Notes: generated by a model from the letters alone, not told the origin. A stretch of 64,000 bases of DNA from Solirubrobacteraceae bacterium (GCA_025934395.1 JAICYC010000007.1:1-64000), one strand, 5' to 3'; positions 17,350-28,451 are shown, numbered from the stretch's first letter. Translations and numbers: made by a program.

Positions 17350-18444
17350 GTGCCGTCGCCCGCGCTGAAGCCCGCATACCTGATCCACGGCGACGACCAC
17401 GGCGCGATCGCGGAGCGGCGCGCCGGGCTGCGCGCGCTCGCCGAGCGGCTGGAGGGCGGGGCGGCGAGCGTCGAGCTGCTCGAGGGCGAGCGTGGTGGCC
17501 CCGGCGAGGTCGCCTCCGCGCTGTGCGCGATGACGCTCGCGGTGGGCCGGCGCGTGATCATCGCCGACGGCGCCGAGCGCTGGCGCGAGGACGACGTCGC
17601 CAAGCTGCTCGTGCCGGTGATCGCGGACATGCCACCCGACACCACGCTCGCGGTGTTCGCCCGCGAGGACCAGCGTGCGAAGGCGCCCCGCGCCCTGCAC
17701 GACGCGATCGAGGGCGCCGGTGGGCAGGTGGTTCAGCACGCAACGGTGAAGCCGTGGGAGCTCCCCAAGTGGGTGCGCGAGCAGGCGGAGCGGCTGGGTC
17801 TCGCGCTCGACGCCGCCGCAGCCAGAGCGCTCGTGGCGATCGTCGGCGAGCGCCAGCAGCGGCTGCTCCGCGAGCTCGAGAAGCTCGCGCTCGAAGGCGA
17901 TCCCCCGGCGCCCGGAGGCGCGGCGCAGAAGCGAGCGGTCGACGAGGAGGAGATCGAGCAGCGTGCTGCGCACTCCTCCGAGCGCCGCGCATACGCGCTC
18001 GCCGACGCGCTCGTGGGCGGTGCGCGTGGCGAGGCGCTCTCCGCATACCTGCAGCTGCGCGAGCAGGGGGAGCGCCTCACCGGGCTGACGTACGTGATGG
18101 CATCGCGCCTGCGAGAAGCGCTCGCGATCGCGCTGCGCCTGCAGGCGGGCGAGTCGCGCGCCGAGGTCAAGCGCGGCCTGCGGATGCCCTCGCGCGCCGC
18201 CGACCGGCTGATCGCGGACGTGGTCGCCACCGACCCCGAGCACCTCCGCGCAGCGCTCGTGACGCTCGCGGATCTCGAGCTCGACACGCGCGGCGGGGCG
18301 CCCGTTCGGGCCGCCCGCCGCACGCTCGCAGGGGGCGACGAGGACACGCTCGCCGTGCGCGCGATCGAAGCGGTCGCAGCTGGGTCCGACGCCGACAGCC
18401 AGCGCGCGGGGGCCGAGCGAGCGCGGGGACGAGGCCGCTGCTAG
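17350..18444 (+). CDS. holA: DNA polymerase III delta subunit
   Basis: Clamp-loader delta subunit, which opens the sliding clamp. The 364-residue protein begins with the family pattern AYLIHGDDHGAIAERRAGLR. It contains DTTLAVFAREDQR near residue 97 and the helical region ERQQRLLRELEKLAL. Sequence conservation in this family is low, but the position next to rpsT, as in many bacteria, supports the call. GTG start. The stop shares a CTAG with the stop of the convergent rpsT gene. Confidence 0.88.
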   Translation: MPSPALKPAYLIHGDDHGAIAERRAGLRALAERLEGGAASVELLEGERGGPGEVASALCAMTLAVGRRVIIADGAERWREDDVAKLLVPVIADMPPDTTLAVFAREDQRAKAPRALHDAIEGAGGQVVQHATVKPWELPKWVREQAERLGLALDAAAARALVAIVGERQQRLLRELEKLALEGDPPAPGGAAQKRAVDEEEIEQRAAHSSERRAYALADALVGGARGEALSAYLQLREQGERLTGLTYVMASRLREALAIALRLQAGESRAEVKRGLRMPSRAADRLIADVVATDPEHLRAALVTLADLELDTRGGAPVRAARRTLAGGDEDTLAVRAIEAVAAGSDADSQRAGAERARGRGRC

Positions 18445-18722
18445 GAGGAGGGGGCGTCGCCGCCCGAGCCGGCCAGCACGCGCGCGGCACGGGACTTCTT
18501 GCGCGCGCCCGTGTTCCGATGGAGCGCGCCGCTCTTGACCGCCTTGTCGATCGTGCTGACGAGCTCGCGGTGGGCCGCATCGGCCTCACCGCGCTCGCTG
18601 CCCGCCGCGAGGCCTTCGAGACGGCGGAAGTGGGTCTTGATCGCCGAGGTGTAGCGACGGTTCTCGATCCGCTCGCGCTCGGAGCGGAGGATGCGCTTCT
18701 TCTGTGAGTGGATGTTGGCCAT
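18441..18722 (-). CDS. rpsT: 30S ribosomal protein S20
   Basis: Primary 16S rRNA-binding protein of the small subunit. The 93-residue sequence starts MANIHSQKKRILRSERERIENRR and keeps the family pattern (SAIKTHFRRLE, then VSTIDKAVKSGALHRNTGARKKSR). It is convergent with holA: the 4-nt palindrome CTAG at 18441-18444 supplies the TAG stop on both strands. It is divergent from murJ and probably uses the minus-strand -10 near 18777-18782, giving a leader of about 48 nt. Confidence 0.97.
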   Translation of the reverse strand: MANIHSQKKRILRSERERIENRRYTSAIKTHFRRLEGLAAGSERGEADAAHRELVSTIDKAVKSGALHRNTGARKKSRAARVLAGSGGDAPSS

Positions 18723-18775
18723 CTTCGACGGCCCGCGCGCGTGCAAAACCCCTGCTCCCGCGCCGAGCAGCGCCG

Positions 18776-18783
18776 TACTATAG
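18776..18783. promoter_or_regulatory. Symmetric bidirectional -10 for murJ and rpsT
   Basis: TACTAT (18776-18781) fits a -10 for murJ, 7 nt before its TTG. On the other strand TATAGT (18782-18777) fits a -10 for rpsT. The shared core CTATAG (18778-18783) is palindromic. Confidence 0.5.
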
Positions 18784-18788
18784 CGGCC

Positions 18789-20423
18789 TTGTCGTCCAGC
18801 GCCGAAGCCTTCGCCGAGGAACCTCCGCCTCCGGCGCCGCCCGGCGGCGGCAGGGTCGCGCGCAACACAGCGATCTTCTCGATCGCGACCGGGATCTCGC
18901 GCGTGGCGGGCCTCGGCCGGGAAATCCTCGCGGCCGGCTTCTTCGGCACGCGCGGCCCGGCGTCCGCGTACACGATCGCCTCTCAGGTGCCCAACCTCGT
19001 CGCGAACCTGTTCGCGAACGCGGCGCTCTCGGCGGCGTTCGTGCCTGTGTTCACCGAACTGCTCCAGCAGGGGCGCCGCAAAGAGGCGGTGAGGCTCGCC
19101 TCGACGCTTTTCTGGCTGCTGCTGATCGGCCTCGGTGCGATCACAGCGGTGTTCATCCTGGGCGCGGGGCTGATCATGCCGCTGTTCACCGGGCCCACGT
19201 TCGGGTCCGCGCTCGACCACTTCACCGTCAGCTTCTCGCGGATCCTGTTCCCGATCGTGATGCTGATCGGGCTGAACGGGCTGCTCGTGGGGGTGCTGCA
19301 GTCCTACGAACACTTCACGATCCCCGCGATCTCGCCCGCGGTGTGGAACGTGGTGATCATCGTCCTGATGGTCCTCCTGAAACCGCACTTCCACGGCGGC
19401 TACGAAGACGGCGAGAAGGTCTACGCGCTCTCGATCGCGCTGCTCGCCGCCACGTTCGTGCAGCTCGGGATGGCGTTCGCGGCGCTCGGAAGGATCGACT
19501 TCCGGCTGCAGATGTCGATCGACTGGGGGGACCCGCGCATCCGGCAGGTGTTCGTGCTGATGCTGCCCGTGACGATCGGTTTGGGCATCGTCAACCTCGA
19601 CCAGCTCATCAACTCGGTGTTCGGCACGCTCGTCGACAAGGAAGCGCCGCGCGCGATCGACAACGCGTTCCGGATCTACATGCTGCCGCAGGGGCTGTTC
19701 AGCGTGTCTGTCGCCACGGTGCTGTTCCCCACGCTCAGCCGGATGGCCGCGATCCGGGACGCGCGGTCGATGCGCCGCGCGGTGGGGATCGGCATGCGCC
19801 AGATCAACCTGCTGCTGATCCCGTCCACGGCCTTCATCGCGGTTCTCACGACCCCGATCGTGCGGCTGGTGTTCGAACGGGGGCAGTTCAACTCCCAATC
19901 GACGAGCCTGGTCGCCGAAGCGCTGTTCTGGTTCGCGTTCAGCCTCCCGTTCGCGGGGGTGAACCTGCTGCTCACGCGCACGTTCTTCGCGGTGCAGCGC
20001 CCCTGGATACCCACGCGGCTGGCCGCGATGAACATCGTCGTTGACGTGATCGTGAGCATCGGCCTGTACAAGCCCTTCGGGATCGCCGGGCTGATCATCG
20101 GCACCGTCGTCGCGAACGCCGTGATGACGGGCCTCCAGCTCCTGCGCCTGCGCGAAGGCTTCAACGGGCGCCTCGAAGGTGCGCAGACCACGATGATCAC
20201 CGCGCGCATCCTCCTCGCCTCCGCGCTGCTCGCGGGCGTGTCGTGGGTCGTGTGGAGGCTGCTCGCGGACCTTCTCGGGCAGACGCTGCCCGCCGAGATC
20301 GTGAGCATCGGCCTCGCCGGTGCCGCGGGCGTGTTCGTCTACGCGCGCGCGGTGCTCGCGATGCGCGTCCCGGAGGCGCACCAGGTGGCGCGGCTGATCC
20401 GCGCGCAGCTCGGCCGGGCCTGA
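18789..20423 (+). CDS. murJ: Lipid II flippase MurJ
   Basis: Multidrug/oligosaccharidyl-lipid exporter-fold flippase that moves lipid II across the membrane for peptidoglycan synthesis. About 544 residues with some 14 hydrophobic helices. Family blocks include ISRVAGLGREILAAGFFG near residue 41, NLFANAALSAAFVPVF near residue 70 and GLFSVSVATVLFPTLSR near residue 305. I chose the TTG at 18789 because a -10 hexamer lies 7 nt upstream and the open frame further upstream runs through the rpsT promoter and start. Glutamate is often GAA here, unlike in neighbouring cytosolic genes. Confidence 0.93.
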   Translation: MSSSAEAFAEEPPPPAPPGGGRVARNTAIFSIATGISRVAGLGREILAAGFFGTRGPASAYTIASQVPNLVANLFANAALSAAFVPVFTELLQQGRRKEAVRLASTLFWLLLIGLGAITAVFILGAGLIMPLFTGPTFGSALDHFTVSFSRILFPIVMLIGLNGLLVGVLQSYEHFTIPAISPAVWNVVIIVLMVLLKPHFHGGYEDGEKVYALSIALLAATFVQLGMAFAALGRIDFRLQMSIDWGDPRIRQVFVLMLPVTIGLGIVNLDQLINSVFGTLVDKEAPRAIDNAFRIYMLPQGLFSVSVATVLFPTLSRMAAIRDARSMRRAVGIGMRQINLLLIPSTAFIAVLTTPIVRLVFERGQFNSQSTSLVAEALFWFAFSLPFAGVNLLLTRTFFAVQRPWIPTRLAAMNIVVDVIVSIGLYKPFGIAGLIIGTVVANAVMTGLQLLRLREGFNGRLEGAQTTMITARILLASALLAGVSWVVWRLLADLLGQTLPAEIVSIGLAGAAGVFVYARAVLAMRVPEAHQVARLIRAQLGRA

Positions 20424-20479
20424 GACTTCTCTCTCCGCCCCGCCGGAGGCGACCTCCCCAGACGGGCGCGCGGATGCTC

Positions 20480-20485
20480 TAGCCT
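20480..20485 (+). promoter_or_regulatory. -10 element of the putative small RNA
   Basis: TAGCCT lies 5-7 nt before the predicted 5' end of the structured RNA at 20491. No good -35 is seen. Confidence 0.4.
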
Positions 20486-20490
20486 TGCCG

Positions 20491-20680
20491 GACCGGCGGA
20501 TCGTCCACTCGGCCGAGGCCTTCGGGTCAGCCGCGGCAACGCGCCTTCGGGCGGCCTGTCCAGGTGGTCGGGAGTGTCAGTTGCCCAGGCACCAGACACA
20601 AGTCCTGGGACATAGCAGTACAGCGGCGATCCATGTTCGGGTCGGCCGGGTGGGCCAAAAGCCCGCCCGGCCCTCTTCGG
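20491..20680 (+). ncRNA. Putative structured small RNA upstream of lepA
   Basis: About 190 nt that fold into a closed structure. GACC (20491-20494) pairs with GGTC (20640-20643) and GGATCG (20498-20503) with CGATCC (20627-20632). Two UUCG-capped hairpins are at 20517-20528 (GGCC/GGTC) and 20542-20553 (CGCC/GGCG). CCCAGG (20584-20589) pairs with CCTGGG (20604-20609). A strong terminator follows directly. The inner part is less GC-rich than coding DNA and has no credible ORF. Size and closed shape recall 6S RNA, but I recognise no family signature; a lepA leader element is the alternative. Confidence 0.55.
20644..20672 (+). terminator. Intrinsic terminator of the small RNA
   Basis: A 12-bp stem (GGCCGGGTGGGC with GCCCGCCCGGCC, one G-U pair) closes the loop CAAAA and is followed by CTCTTC. 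It separates the RNA from lepA, which starts 53 nt later. Confidence 0.7.
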
Positions 20681-20725
20681 CCCGCCCGTGCGCCCCGAGC
20701 CACCATCTATCGTGACGGCGGCCCC

Positions 20726-22545
<1,820 letters not shown>

Positions 22546-22546
<1 letters not shown>

Positions 22547-23055
22547 TGGCGGCCGCCGCCGCGGGACGCCCGGTGCGCGTGCTGTTCGTGTGCCTGGGCA
22601 ACATCTGCCGCTCCCCTACGGCCGAGGGCGTGATGCGCTCGCTGATCGCGCGCGAGGGGATGGAGGCGGAGATCCAGCTCGACTCCGCCGGCACCGGCTC
22701 CTGGCACGTGGGCAGCGCGCCCGATCCGCGCGCCGCCTCGGCCGCGCGGGGACGCGGGGTCGCGCTGTCGGGCATCGCGCGGCAGGCGCGAGCGGAGGAC
22801 TTCGAGGCCTTCGACCTGATCGTGGCGATGGACCGCTCCAACCAGCGCGACCTGCTCGAGCTCGCCCCCGACGCCGAGGCACGCGAGAAGGTGCGGCTGC
22901 TGCGCGAGTTCGACCTCAGCAGCGGGGAGCTCAGCGAGCTCGACGTGCCCGACCCCTACTACGGCGGCGGCGAGCACTTCGAGGAGGTGCTCGAGATCGT
23001 CGCCGCGGGCTGCGAGGGCCTGCTGGAGGAGATCCGCGCAGGACGCCTGCCGTGA
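22546..23055 (+). CDS. Low-molecular-weight phosphatase (LMW-PTP family)
   Basis: A 169-residue phosphatase with the signature P-loop CLGNICRS (nucleophile Cys16, Arg22) and the general acid in VPDPYYGGGEHFEEV. Members are annotated as protein-tyrosine phosphatases. This one is translationally coupled on both sides and precedes a ketosamine 3-kinase gene with a GTGA overlap. Published work on such pairs showed that the phosphatase can act on ribulosamine/erythrulosamine 5-phosphates, so a role in deglycation of damaged proteins is plausible here. Confidence 0.9.
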
Positions 23056-23888
23056 CGCTGCCGCCGCGCTCGCGCGATGCGCGGCCGGTGGGGGGCGGCT
23101 ACATCAACGAGGCCTTCCGCGTCGAGCTCGCCGGCGGCGAGACCGCGTTCGTCAAGACGCGTGCCGCGCCGCAGCCCGGGGAGTACCGCGCCGAGGCCGA
23201 GGGGCTGCGCTGGCTCGGCGAGGCGGGCGGGCTGCGCACCCCCGCGGTGCTCGAGGTCTCCGACTCCTACCTCGCGCTCGAGTGGCTGCAGGTCGGCTCA
23301 CTCTCCGCAGACGGCGCCGCGGAGCTCGGGCGCGGGCTCGCGCTCGTCCACGCAGCAGGCGCTCCGTGCTTCGGCGACCCCGGGTTCATCGGGCCCGCGC
23401 GGCTCGGAACGCTGCAGCTCCCCAACGACCGGTCCCAGGACTGGCCTCGCTTCTACGCCGAGTGCCGGCTGCTGCCGCTGGCGCACGAGGCGGGCGCTCG
23501 CGGCCGGTTGTCCGCGCAGGCCGTCGCCCACGTCGAGGGGGTGTGTGGGCGGATCGAGGAGCTCGCAGGTCCCGCCGAGCCCCCCGCGCGGATCCACGGC
23601 GACCTGTGGAGCGGGAACGTGCTCGCCGACCACCACGGCCGGCCGTGGTTGATCGACCCCTGCGCGCACGGGGGTCACCGAGAGGTGGACCTCGCGATGC
23701 TGCGTCTGTTCGGAGCCCCGCCGCAGCAGACGTTCGACGCATACGAGGAGGTGTCGCCGCTGGCCGACGGATGGGCGGAGCGGGTTGCGCTCTACCAGCT
23801 GCTGCCGCTGCTGGTGCACGCCGCGCTGTTCGGGGGCGGCTACGTCTCCTCCGCGGAGAGCAGCGCGCGGGAGCTGGCCATGCGCTGA
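23052..23888 (+). CDS. Fructosamine/ketosamine 3-kinase family protein
   Basis: Kinase-fold protein of 278 residues. The catalytic loop is IHGDLWSGNVL near residue 183, and the metal-binding WLIDPCAHGGHREVDLAML follows, both diagnostic of the fructosamine kinase/aminoglycoside phosphotransferase group. Family members phosphorylate the sugar of glycated lysines at O-3, which destabilises the adduct. It overlaps the LMW-PTP gene by 4 nt, so the two enzymes are made together. GTG start. Confidence 0.9.
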   Translation: MTLPPRSRDARPVGGGYINEAFRVELAGGETAFVKTRAAPQPGEYRAEAEGLRWLGEAGGLRTPAVLEVSDSYLALEWLQVGSLSADGAAELGRGLALVHAAGAPCFGDPGFIGPARLGTLQLPNDRSQDWPRFYAECRLLPLAHEAGARGRLSAQAVAHVEGVCGRIEELAGPAEPPARIHGDLWSGNVLADHHGRPWLIDPCAHGGHREVDLAMLRLFGAPPQQTFDAYEEVSPLADGWAERVALYQLLPLLVHAALFGGGYVSSAESSARELAMR

Positions 23889-23905
23889 GGGCCTGCGGGG
23901 GCGCT

Positions 23906-25458
23906 TCAGACGGTTGAGCGGACCGCGTCGGACGGCGCGGGCGCCCGCTCCTGCTCGGGCAGCGCGTCCGCCGTGGGGAGCGTCAGGCGCATGATCGTGC
24001 CGCCCCCCGGCGCGGGCTCGGCTGTGATGCTCCCTCCCAGCTGGTCTGCCACCTGACGCACGATCGCCAGGCCGAGCCCCGAGCCTGGCCTGCCGCGCGC
24101 CTCGGCCCCGCGGTAGAAGCGATCGAACACGTGCGGGAGGTCCTGCTCGGCGATCCCCCCGCCATGGTCGCGCACGGTCAGCTCGCCCCCGTGCAGCTCC
24201 ACCCGCACCGCTGCGCCCGGAGGGCTGTGCTTGACCGCGTTGTCGAGCAGGTTCGCCACCGCCCGCTCCAGGCGTCCCGGTACGCACGCGATCATCGTCG
24301 GCGCCAGGTCGCGCTCGATCGGCGTGCTCGGCGAATGGCGACGCGTGCGCTCGAGCACGTCTTCCACGAGCAGGTCCAGCCGCACCTCCTCGGAGGCAGC
24401 GCGCGGCTCATCGCCGCGCGCGAGCTCGATCAGGTCGTTCATCAGCATCGTGAGCTCCTCGATCTGCTGCACCACCTCGGCGAACATCTGCTGCTGGTCG
24501 GAGCTGCTCATCTGCGTCCCCTGCGCCTGCAGGATCTCGATGTTGGTGCGCACGCTCGTGATCGGCGTTCGCAGCTCGTGCGACGCGTCCGCCACGAGCT
24601 GGCGCTGGGCGTGCACAGAGGCATCGAGCGCGTCCATCGATCGGCCGAGCGCGTCGAGCATCGCGTTGAAGTTCGCCGCCAGCTGCCCCACCTCGTCGCT
24701 GCCCGGCTGCTCGATGCGCTGCGAGAGGTCGCGCGTGAGCGCCACGTGCTCGGTCGTCCTCGACAGGGCGCGCAGCGGCTTGACCGCCGCCCCCGCCACG
24801 ATCCTGCCCAGCAGCGCTGCCAGGGCGATCCCGCCCACGTCGAGCAGCACGAGGATCAGGCGCAGCCGCCGCAGCAGGCTGTCCACTTCGGTGAGCGGCT
24901 GGGCGAGCTGCAGGACGCGACCGCTGCCGAACGGCTCGGAGAGCACGCGCAGGTGCAGGCCCCGCACGCGCGCGTCGGTGAAGTGCGAGGGCCCGCCGTG
25001 CAGCGCGAGCTTCCTCGTCGCGCCGTCCACAGGGAGCAGGAAGTGGGAGTTGGAGCGCAGCAGCACCTTGCCGCCCGCGTACACCTGCTGGTAGCCGCGC
25101 ACCTGGTCCGGGCCCGGCGCGAACCGGCCGAAGAAGTTCGTTCGCCCCGTCGCGAGGCGGCGCAGCTGGCGCGCGGTCAGCGAGGACGGCTGGGCCGCTT
25201 TCCCGCCCGCGCCCGAGCCCGCGATGTGGGGCGCCTTCGCTCCCGGCACCCCCAGCGCAGCGTCCACCACCGCGGTCCCGTTCGGCACCGATTCGAGCAG
25301 GTGCAGCAGCCGGTTGGCGCCGTGCGCGCGCTCCCGGAGCTGCGAGTCCACCTGGCTGTGGAGCTGGTTGGAGGTGAGCAGGTAGACGAGAATCGACGCG
25401 AGCACGATCGCGATCGCCACGGCCGCCGCTGCCACGATCGTCAGGCGTCGCCGGAAGC

Positions 25459-25462
<4 letters not shown>
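23906..25462 (-). CDS. Sensor histidine kinase (MprB/HK1-like)
   Basis: Membrane sensor kinase of 518 residues. Two transmembrane helices (about 7-29 and 201-219) flank an extracytoplasmic sensor region. A HAMP segment follows, then the dimerisation domain with phosphoacceptor His295 in [13 protein letters not shown]. The ATPase domain shows N box [11 protein letters not shown]1 RDHGGGI, F box VFDRFYRG and G2 GSGLGLAIV. The start overlaps the stop of the response regulator gene (ATGA on the minus strand), so the pair forms one operon. The layout is like the MprAB envelope-stress system, but the signal is unknown. Confidence 0.95.
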
Positions 25463-26151
<689 letters not shown>

Positions 26152-26167
26152 TGATCGAGCCGTGCTC

Positions 26168-26198
26168 GGCGGCCCCGGCGTCGCCTTCCGGGGCCGCC
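26168..26198 (-). promoter_or_regulatory. Leader hairpin of the two-component operon
   Basis: An 11-bp perfect stem (GGCGGCCCCGG with CCGGGGCCGCC) and 9-nt loop lie 17 nt before the response regulator ATG on the minus strand, inside the expected 5' leader. Confidence 0.45.
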
Positions 26199-26222
26199 GC
26201 ACGGAGAACCTGGTCATCGGGA

Positions 26223-26236
26223 GAGAACCGGTTCTC
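26223..26236. promoter_or_regulatory. Perfect 14-bp palindrome, candidate operator
   Basis: GAGAACCGGTTCTC is fully symmetric, and a further half site GAGAACC is at 26204-26210. The position upstream of a response regulator gene suggests autoregulation. A second imperfect repeat, GATTCCTAAGAATC, is at 26286-26299. Confidence 0.45.
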
Positions 26237-26620
26237 AGGCTAGCGTGATGGCGTTTCGCGATACCCGGATAAGGAAAGCCGAAGAGATTCCTAAGAATCG
26301 GGGCTGACGACGTCGGAAGGTGGCTGGCGCAGGCGCCCCGCGGCGCGCAACCGCCCCCGGCCCCGGCGCAGTCGCGCTGTCCCCTGCTGCAGTCGCCCCC
26401 GCGGGGCACCACCGTGGCGCGCAGTCGCCCCGCCGCCTCCACGGTCGCGCGCGCGACCGGGCGGGCGAGCGCGGGTCTCGCAAGCGTCCCGTACGCTCGC
26501 CCGCCCTCGGTCTCCTCCCTCCTGCTCCTCCTCTTCTTCTCCTCCCGATCGCGGCCGTTCGCCATCTGTCCCGGCGGTCGGTGTGGAAGCCAGCAACGCC
26601 AGCGGCCACAGGAGGACGTC
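26237..26620. other. Non-coding region between divergent operons
   Basis: About 380 nt without a supported gene. It holds an inverted repeat (GGGCGAGCG at 26463-26471 with CGCTCGCCC at 26494-26502) and a pyrimidine tract at 26511-26547. GGAGG at 26611-26615 serves the next gene. An in-frame extension of the next gene reaches back to 26414 but has no protein-like composition. Confidence 0.5.
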
Positions 26621-27556
26621 ATGCCGAGCAGCATCAACAGCGCCATCACGCCCGCGCGCAGCGAGCACGCGCCGCGTCGCCAGAGGACCCGCCCAGCCGA
26701 TCGCACGCGCGTGCTACTGCGCTTCGCGGACCAGGGCGGCGGCGCCCGCGAGGTGGTCGCACAGCGCCTGGCCTCAGGCGGGATGCTCGTGATCGATCGC
26801 GCCGAGCCCGGTGGAGGCGACGAGCGCCTGCTCGCCCACCTCGCCCCCGATGAGCCGTTCGAGAACGCCGTGCTGGCCGCGCGCTGCTACGCGCAGGACG
26901 GCCCCCGCGCGGGCCGCCCGCGGCGCGTCCTGCAAGCCGACAGGGACGCGCGTCCCGAAGGCGAGTGCGAGCCGCAGCCCTTTCTGCCGGGGGCATCGGT
27001 GATCCGCTGCCGGGGCGCCGCGCGCGCATTTCGCCTCGGCCTCCTCGACGGCGCGATGTCGATCCCCGAGCTCCGCTGGACCGCGGTCGATCGGGGTGGC
27101 CTCGCAGCGGAGGCGACCGTGGTGAGCCTGCGCGAGGTGATCGCCTCCGTGGAGGCCTACGAGCCCGCGCTGCGCATCACCGCCGGCGCGCTCGCGGGTG
27201 CCCGCGCGACCGCAGCCGGCGCGGTCGGCGGCGATGCGCACTCCTGCTCGGTGCTGCGCCAGGAGCACGCGCGCGTGTGCTCCAGCCCGATCGTGCTCAA
27301 CCGCGGCCTGCGCGAGGCGGTGCTCGCCGCGCTCGCACGCGGTGACACGAGCATGAGCGAGATCGCGATCCGCTGCGGGCGGGTCAAGCGCGATCGCCGC
27401 GGCAACGTCAGCGGGGAGACGAGCTGGCTGGCGCGCCGCATCGGCCTGCTCGCGGAGGGCGGGGCCGCGCGCCCGACGCCCTGGATCCACACCGACGTGC
27501 TCGCGCTGATCGCGCGTCGCGGCCTGGCGCTCAGCCCCCGCGAGGTAGAGCTCTGA
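26621..27556 (+). CDS. Unknown protein with a possible C-terminal DNA-binding domain
   Basis: A 311-residue protein that I do not recognise. The N-terminus is Arg-rich and probably disordered; residues 28-120 form a mixed alpha/beta region ([22 protein letters not shown]). The last 85 residues are helical with a HTH-like part ([22 protein letters not shown]) and a second unit ([20 protein letters not shown]). A regulator or DNA-binding role is only an inference. ATG with GGAGG 5 nt upstream. The stop lies next to the response-regulator-like gene, and both run toward the TraG-like ATPase gene. Confidence 0.6.
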   Translation: MPSSINSAITPARSEHAPRRQRTRPADRTRVLLRFADQGGGAREVVAQRLASGGMLVIDRAEPGGGDERLLAHLAPDEPFENAVLAARCYAQDGPRAGRPRRVLQADRDARPEGECEPQPFLPGASVIRCRGAARAFRLGLLDGAMSIPELRWTAVDRGGLAAEATVVSLREVIASVEAYEPALRITAGALAGARATAAGAVGGDAHSCSVLRQEHARVCSSPIVLNRGLREAVLAALARGDTSMSEIAIRCGRVKRDRRGNVSGETSWLARRIGLLAEGGAARPTPWIHTDVLALIARRGLALSPREVEL

Positions 27557-27567
27557 GCGCCGCGCGA

Positions 27568-28257
27568 GTGCTGGTGGTGCTCGAACGCCACGGCCCTCGC
27601 ACCGCGTTGCGCACCGCAGAGCTGCTCGCGCTCCTGGCCGCAGACGGATACGACGTCGCGGTCGCGCACGGCCTCGTCCAGGCGCGCGCGATCGCGAGGC
27701 GACGCCCCCCGCACGCGCTCCTGCTGGGCCATCTCGGCGGCCCGGCCGTCTCGCTGGAGATGCTCGCGGAGGTGCCCACGATCAACGGCCGCGTGCGTCC
27801 CCCCTCGGCGATCGTGCTCGGGTGCGTCCGTGAGGAGGGCGAGCTCGTGCGCGCGCTCGACGCCGGCGCCGACGACGCGCTCGTGCGCGACTCCTCATAC
27901 ACAGAGCTGAGCGCCCGGCTGCGAGCGCGCCTGCGCGAGCTCGCCGCCGCGCATGCACACGCCACACGGCTCGAGGTCGGCGCGCTCGCGATCGACAGGG
28001 GCGCGCGCACGGTGATGCTCGGCGGCGAGCCCGTCGCTCTGCGGAACCTCGAGTTCGAGCTGCTCGCACATCTCGCCCGCGCCCCGCACCGGGTGTTCGG
28101 CAAACACGAGCTGCTCGCCGCGGTGTGGGGCTACCGAAGCACCGCGCGGACGCGAACCGTCGACAGCCACGCGCTGCGCCTCCGCCGCGAGCTGCGCCGG
28201 CACCACACAGACCCCTGGGTGGTCACCGTGTGGGGGGTCGGCTACCGGCTGATCTGA
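27568..28257 (+). CDS. Atypical response-regulator-like protein without a phosphoacceptor
   Basis: About 229 residues. The N-terminal half has the secondary-structure pattern of a receiver domain, but the phosphoacceptor position reads Gly54 in HALLLGHLGGP. The N-terminal acidic pair is missing (VLVVLERHG), and the switch lysine is replaced in DDALVRDSS. The C-terminal OmpR-type winged helix is intact (LRNLEFELLAHLARAPHRVF, TVWGVGYRLI). It therefore likely binds DNA without phosphorylation control. GTG 27568 is the first standard start; a CTG at 27553, overlapping the previous stop as CTGA, would add five residues. Confidence 0.8.
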   Translation: MLVVLERHGPRTALRTAELLALLAADGYDVAVAHGLVQARAIARRRPPHALLLGHLGGPAVSLEMLAEVPTINGRVRPPSAIVLGCVREEGELVRALDAGADDALVRDSSYTELSARLRARLRELAAAHAHATRLEVGALAIDRGARTVMLGGEPVALRNLEFELLAHLARAPHRVFGKHELLAAVWGYRSTARTRTVDSHALRLRRELRRHHTDPWVVTVWGVGYRLI

Positions 28258-28418
28258 GCTGCGAGCCGCGCCGCGCTCGCGGCGGCCGCGCACATCTCCA
28301 CGACGGCGCCGCGACGCGTCCGTCGCAACGCGCCGCGCGGGCCAGTCCGCCGGCGTGACCGAAGGCGCGGGCGTGCGAGCCGGGCGACCGGCGCCGCCCG
28401 CGCGCATCCACAGCAACC

Positions 28419-28435
28419 AGCCGGCGTCGCCGGCT
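28419..28435 (+). promoter_or_regulatory. Small hairpin before the TraG-like gene
   Basis: AGCCGGC-GTC-GCCGGCT sits just upstream of the AAGGAGGG Shine-Dalgarno sequence at 28441-28448. The rest of 28258-28451 is very GC-rich and shows no gene. Confidence 0.35.
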
Positions 28436-28451
28436 CACACAAGGAGGGACG

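Noticed and set aside
18723-20381. Minus-strand frame continuing upstream of rpsT across murJ
   Set aside because: Only the last 93 codons are S20. The rest is His/Arg/Glu-rich antisense shadow of murJ.
20491-20680. Signal recognition particle RNA, T-box, RNase P or cobalamin riboswitch
   Set aside because: None of their conserved motifs (GGAA-capped domain IV, antiterminator bulge, P4 sequences, B12 box) is seen in the gap.
20485-20715. Small ORF starting at TTG in the murJ-lepA gap
   Set aside because: Its codons lack the GC3 bias of real genes here, and it runs through the paired segments and terminator of the putative RNA.
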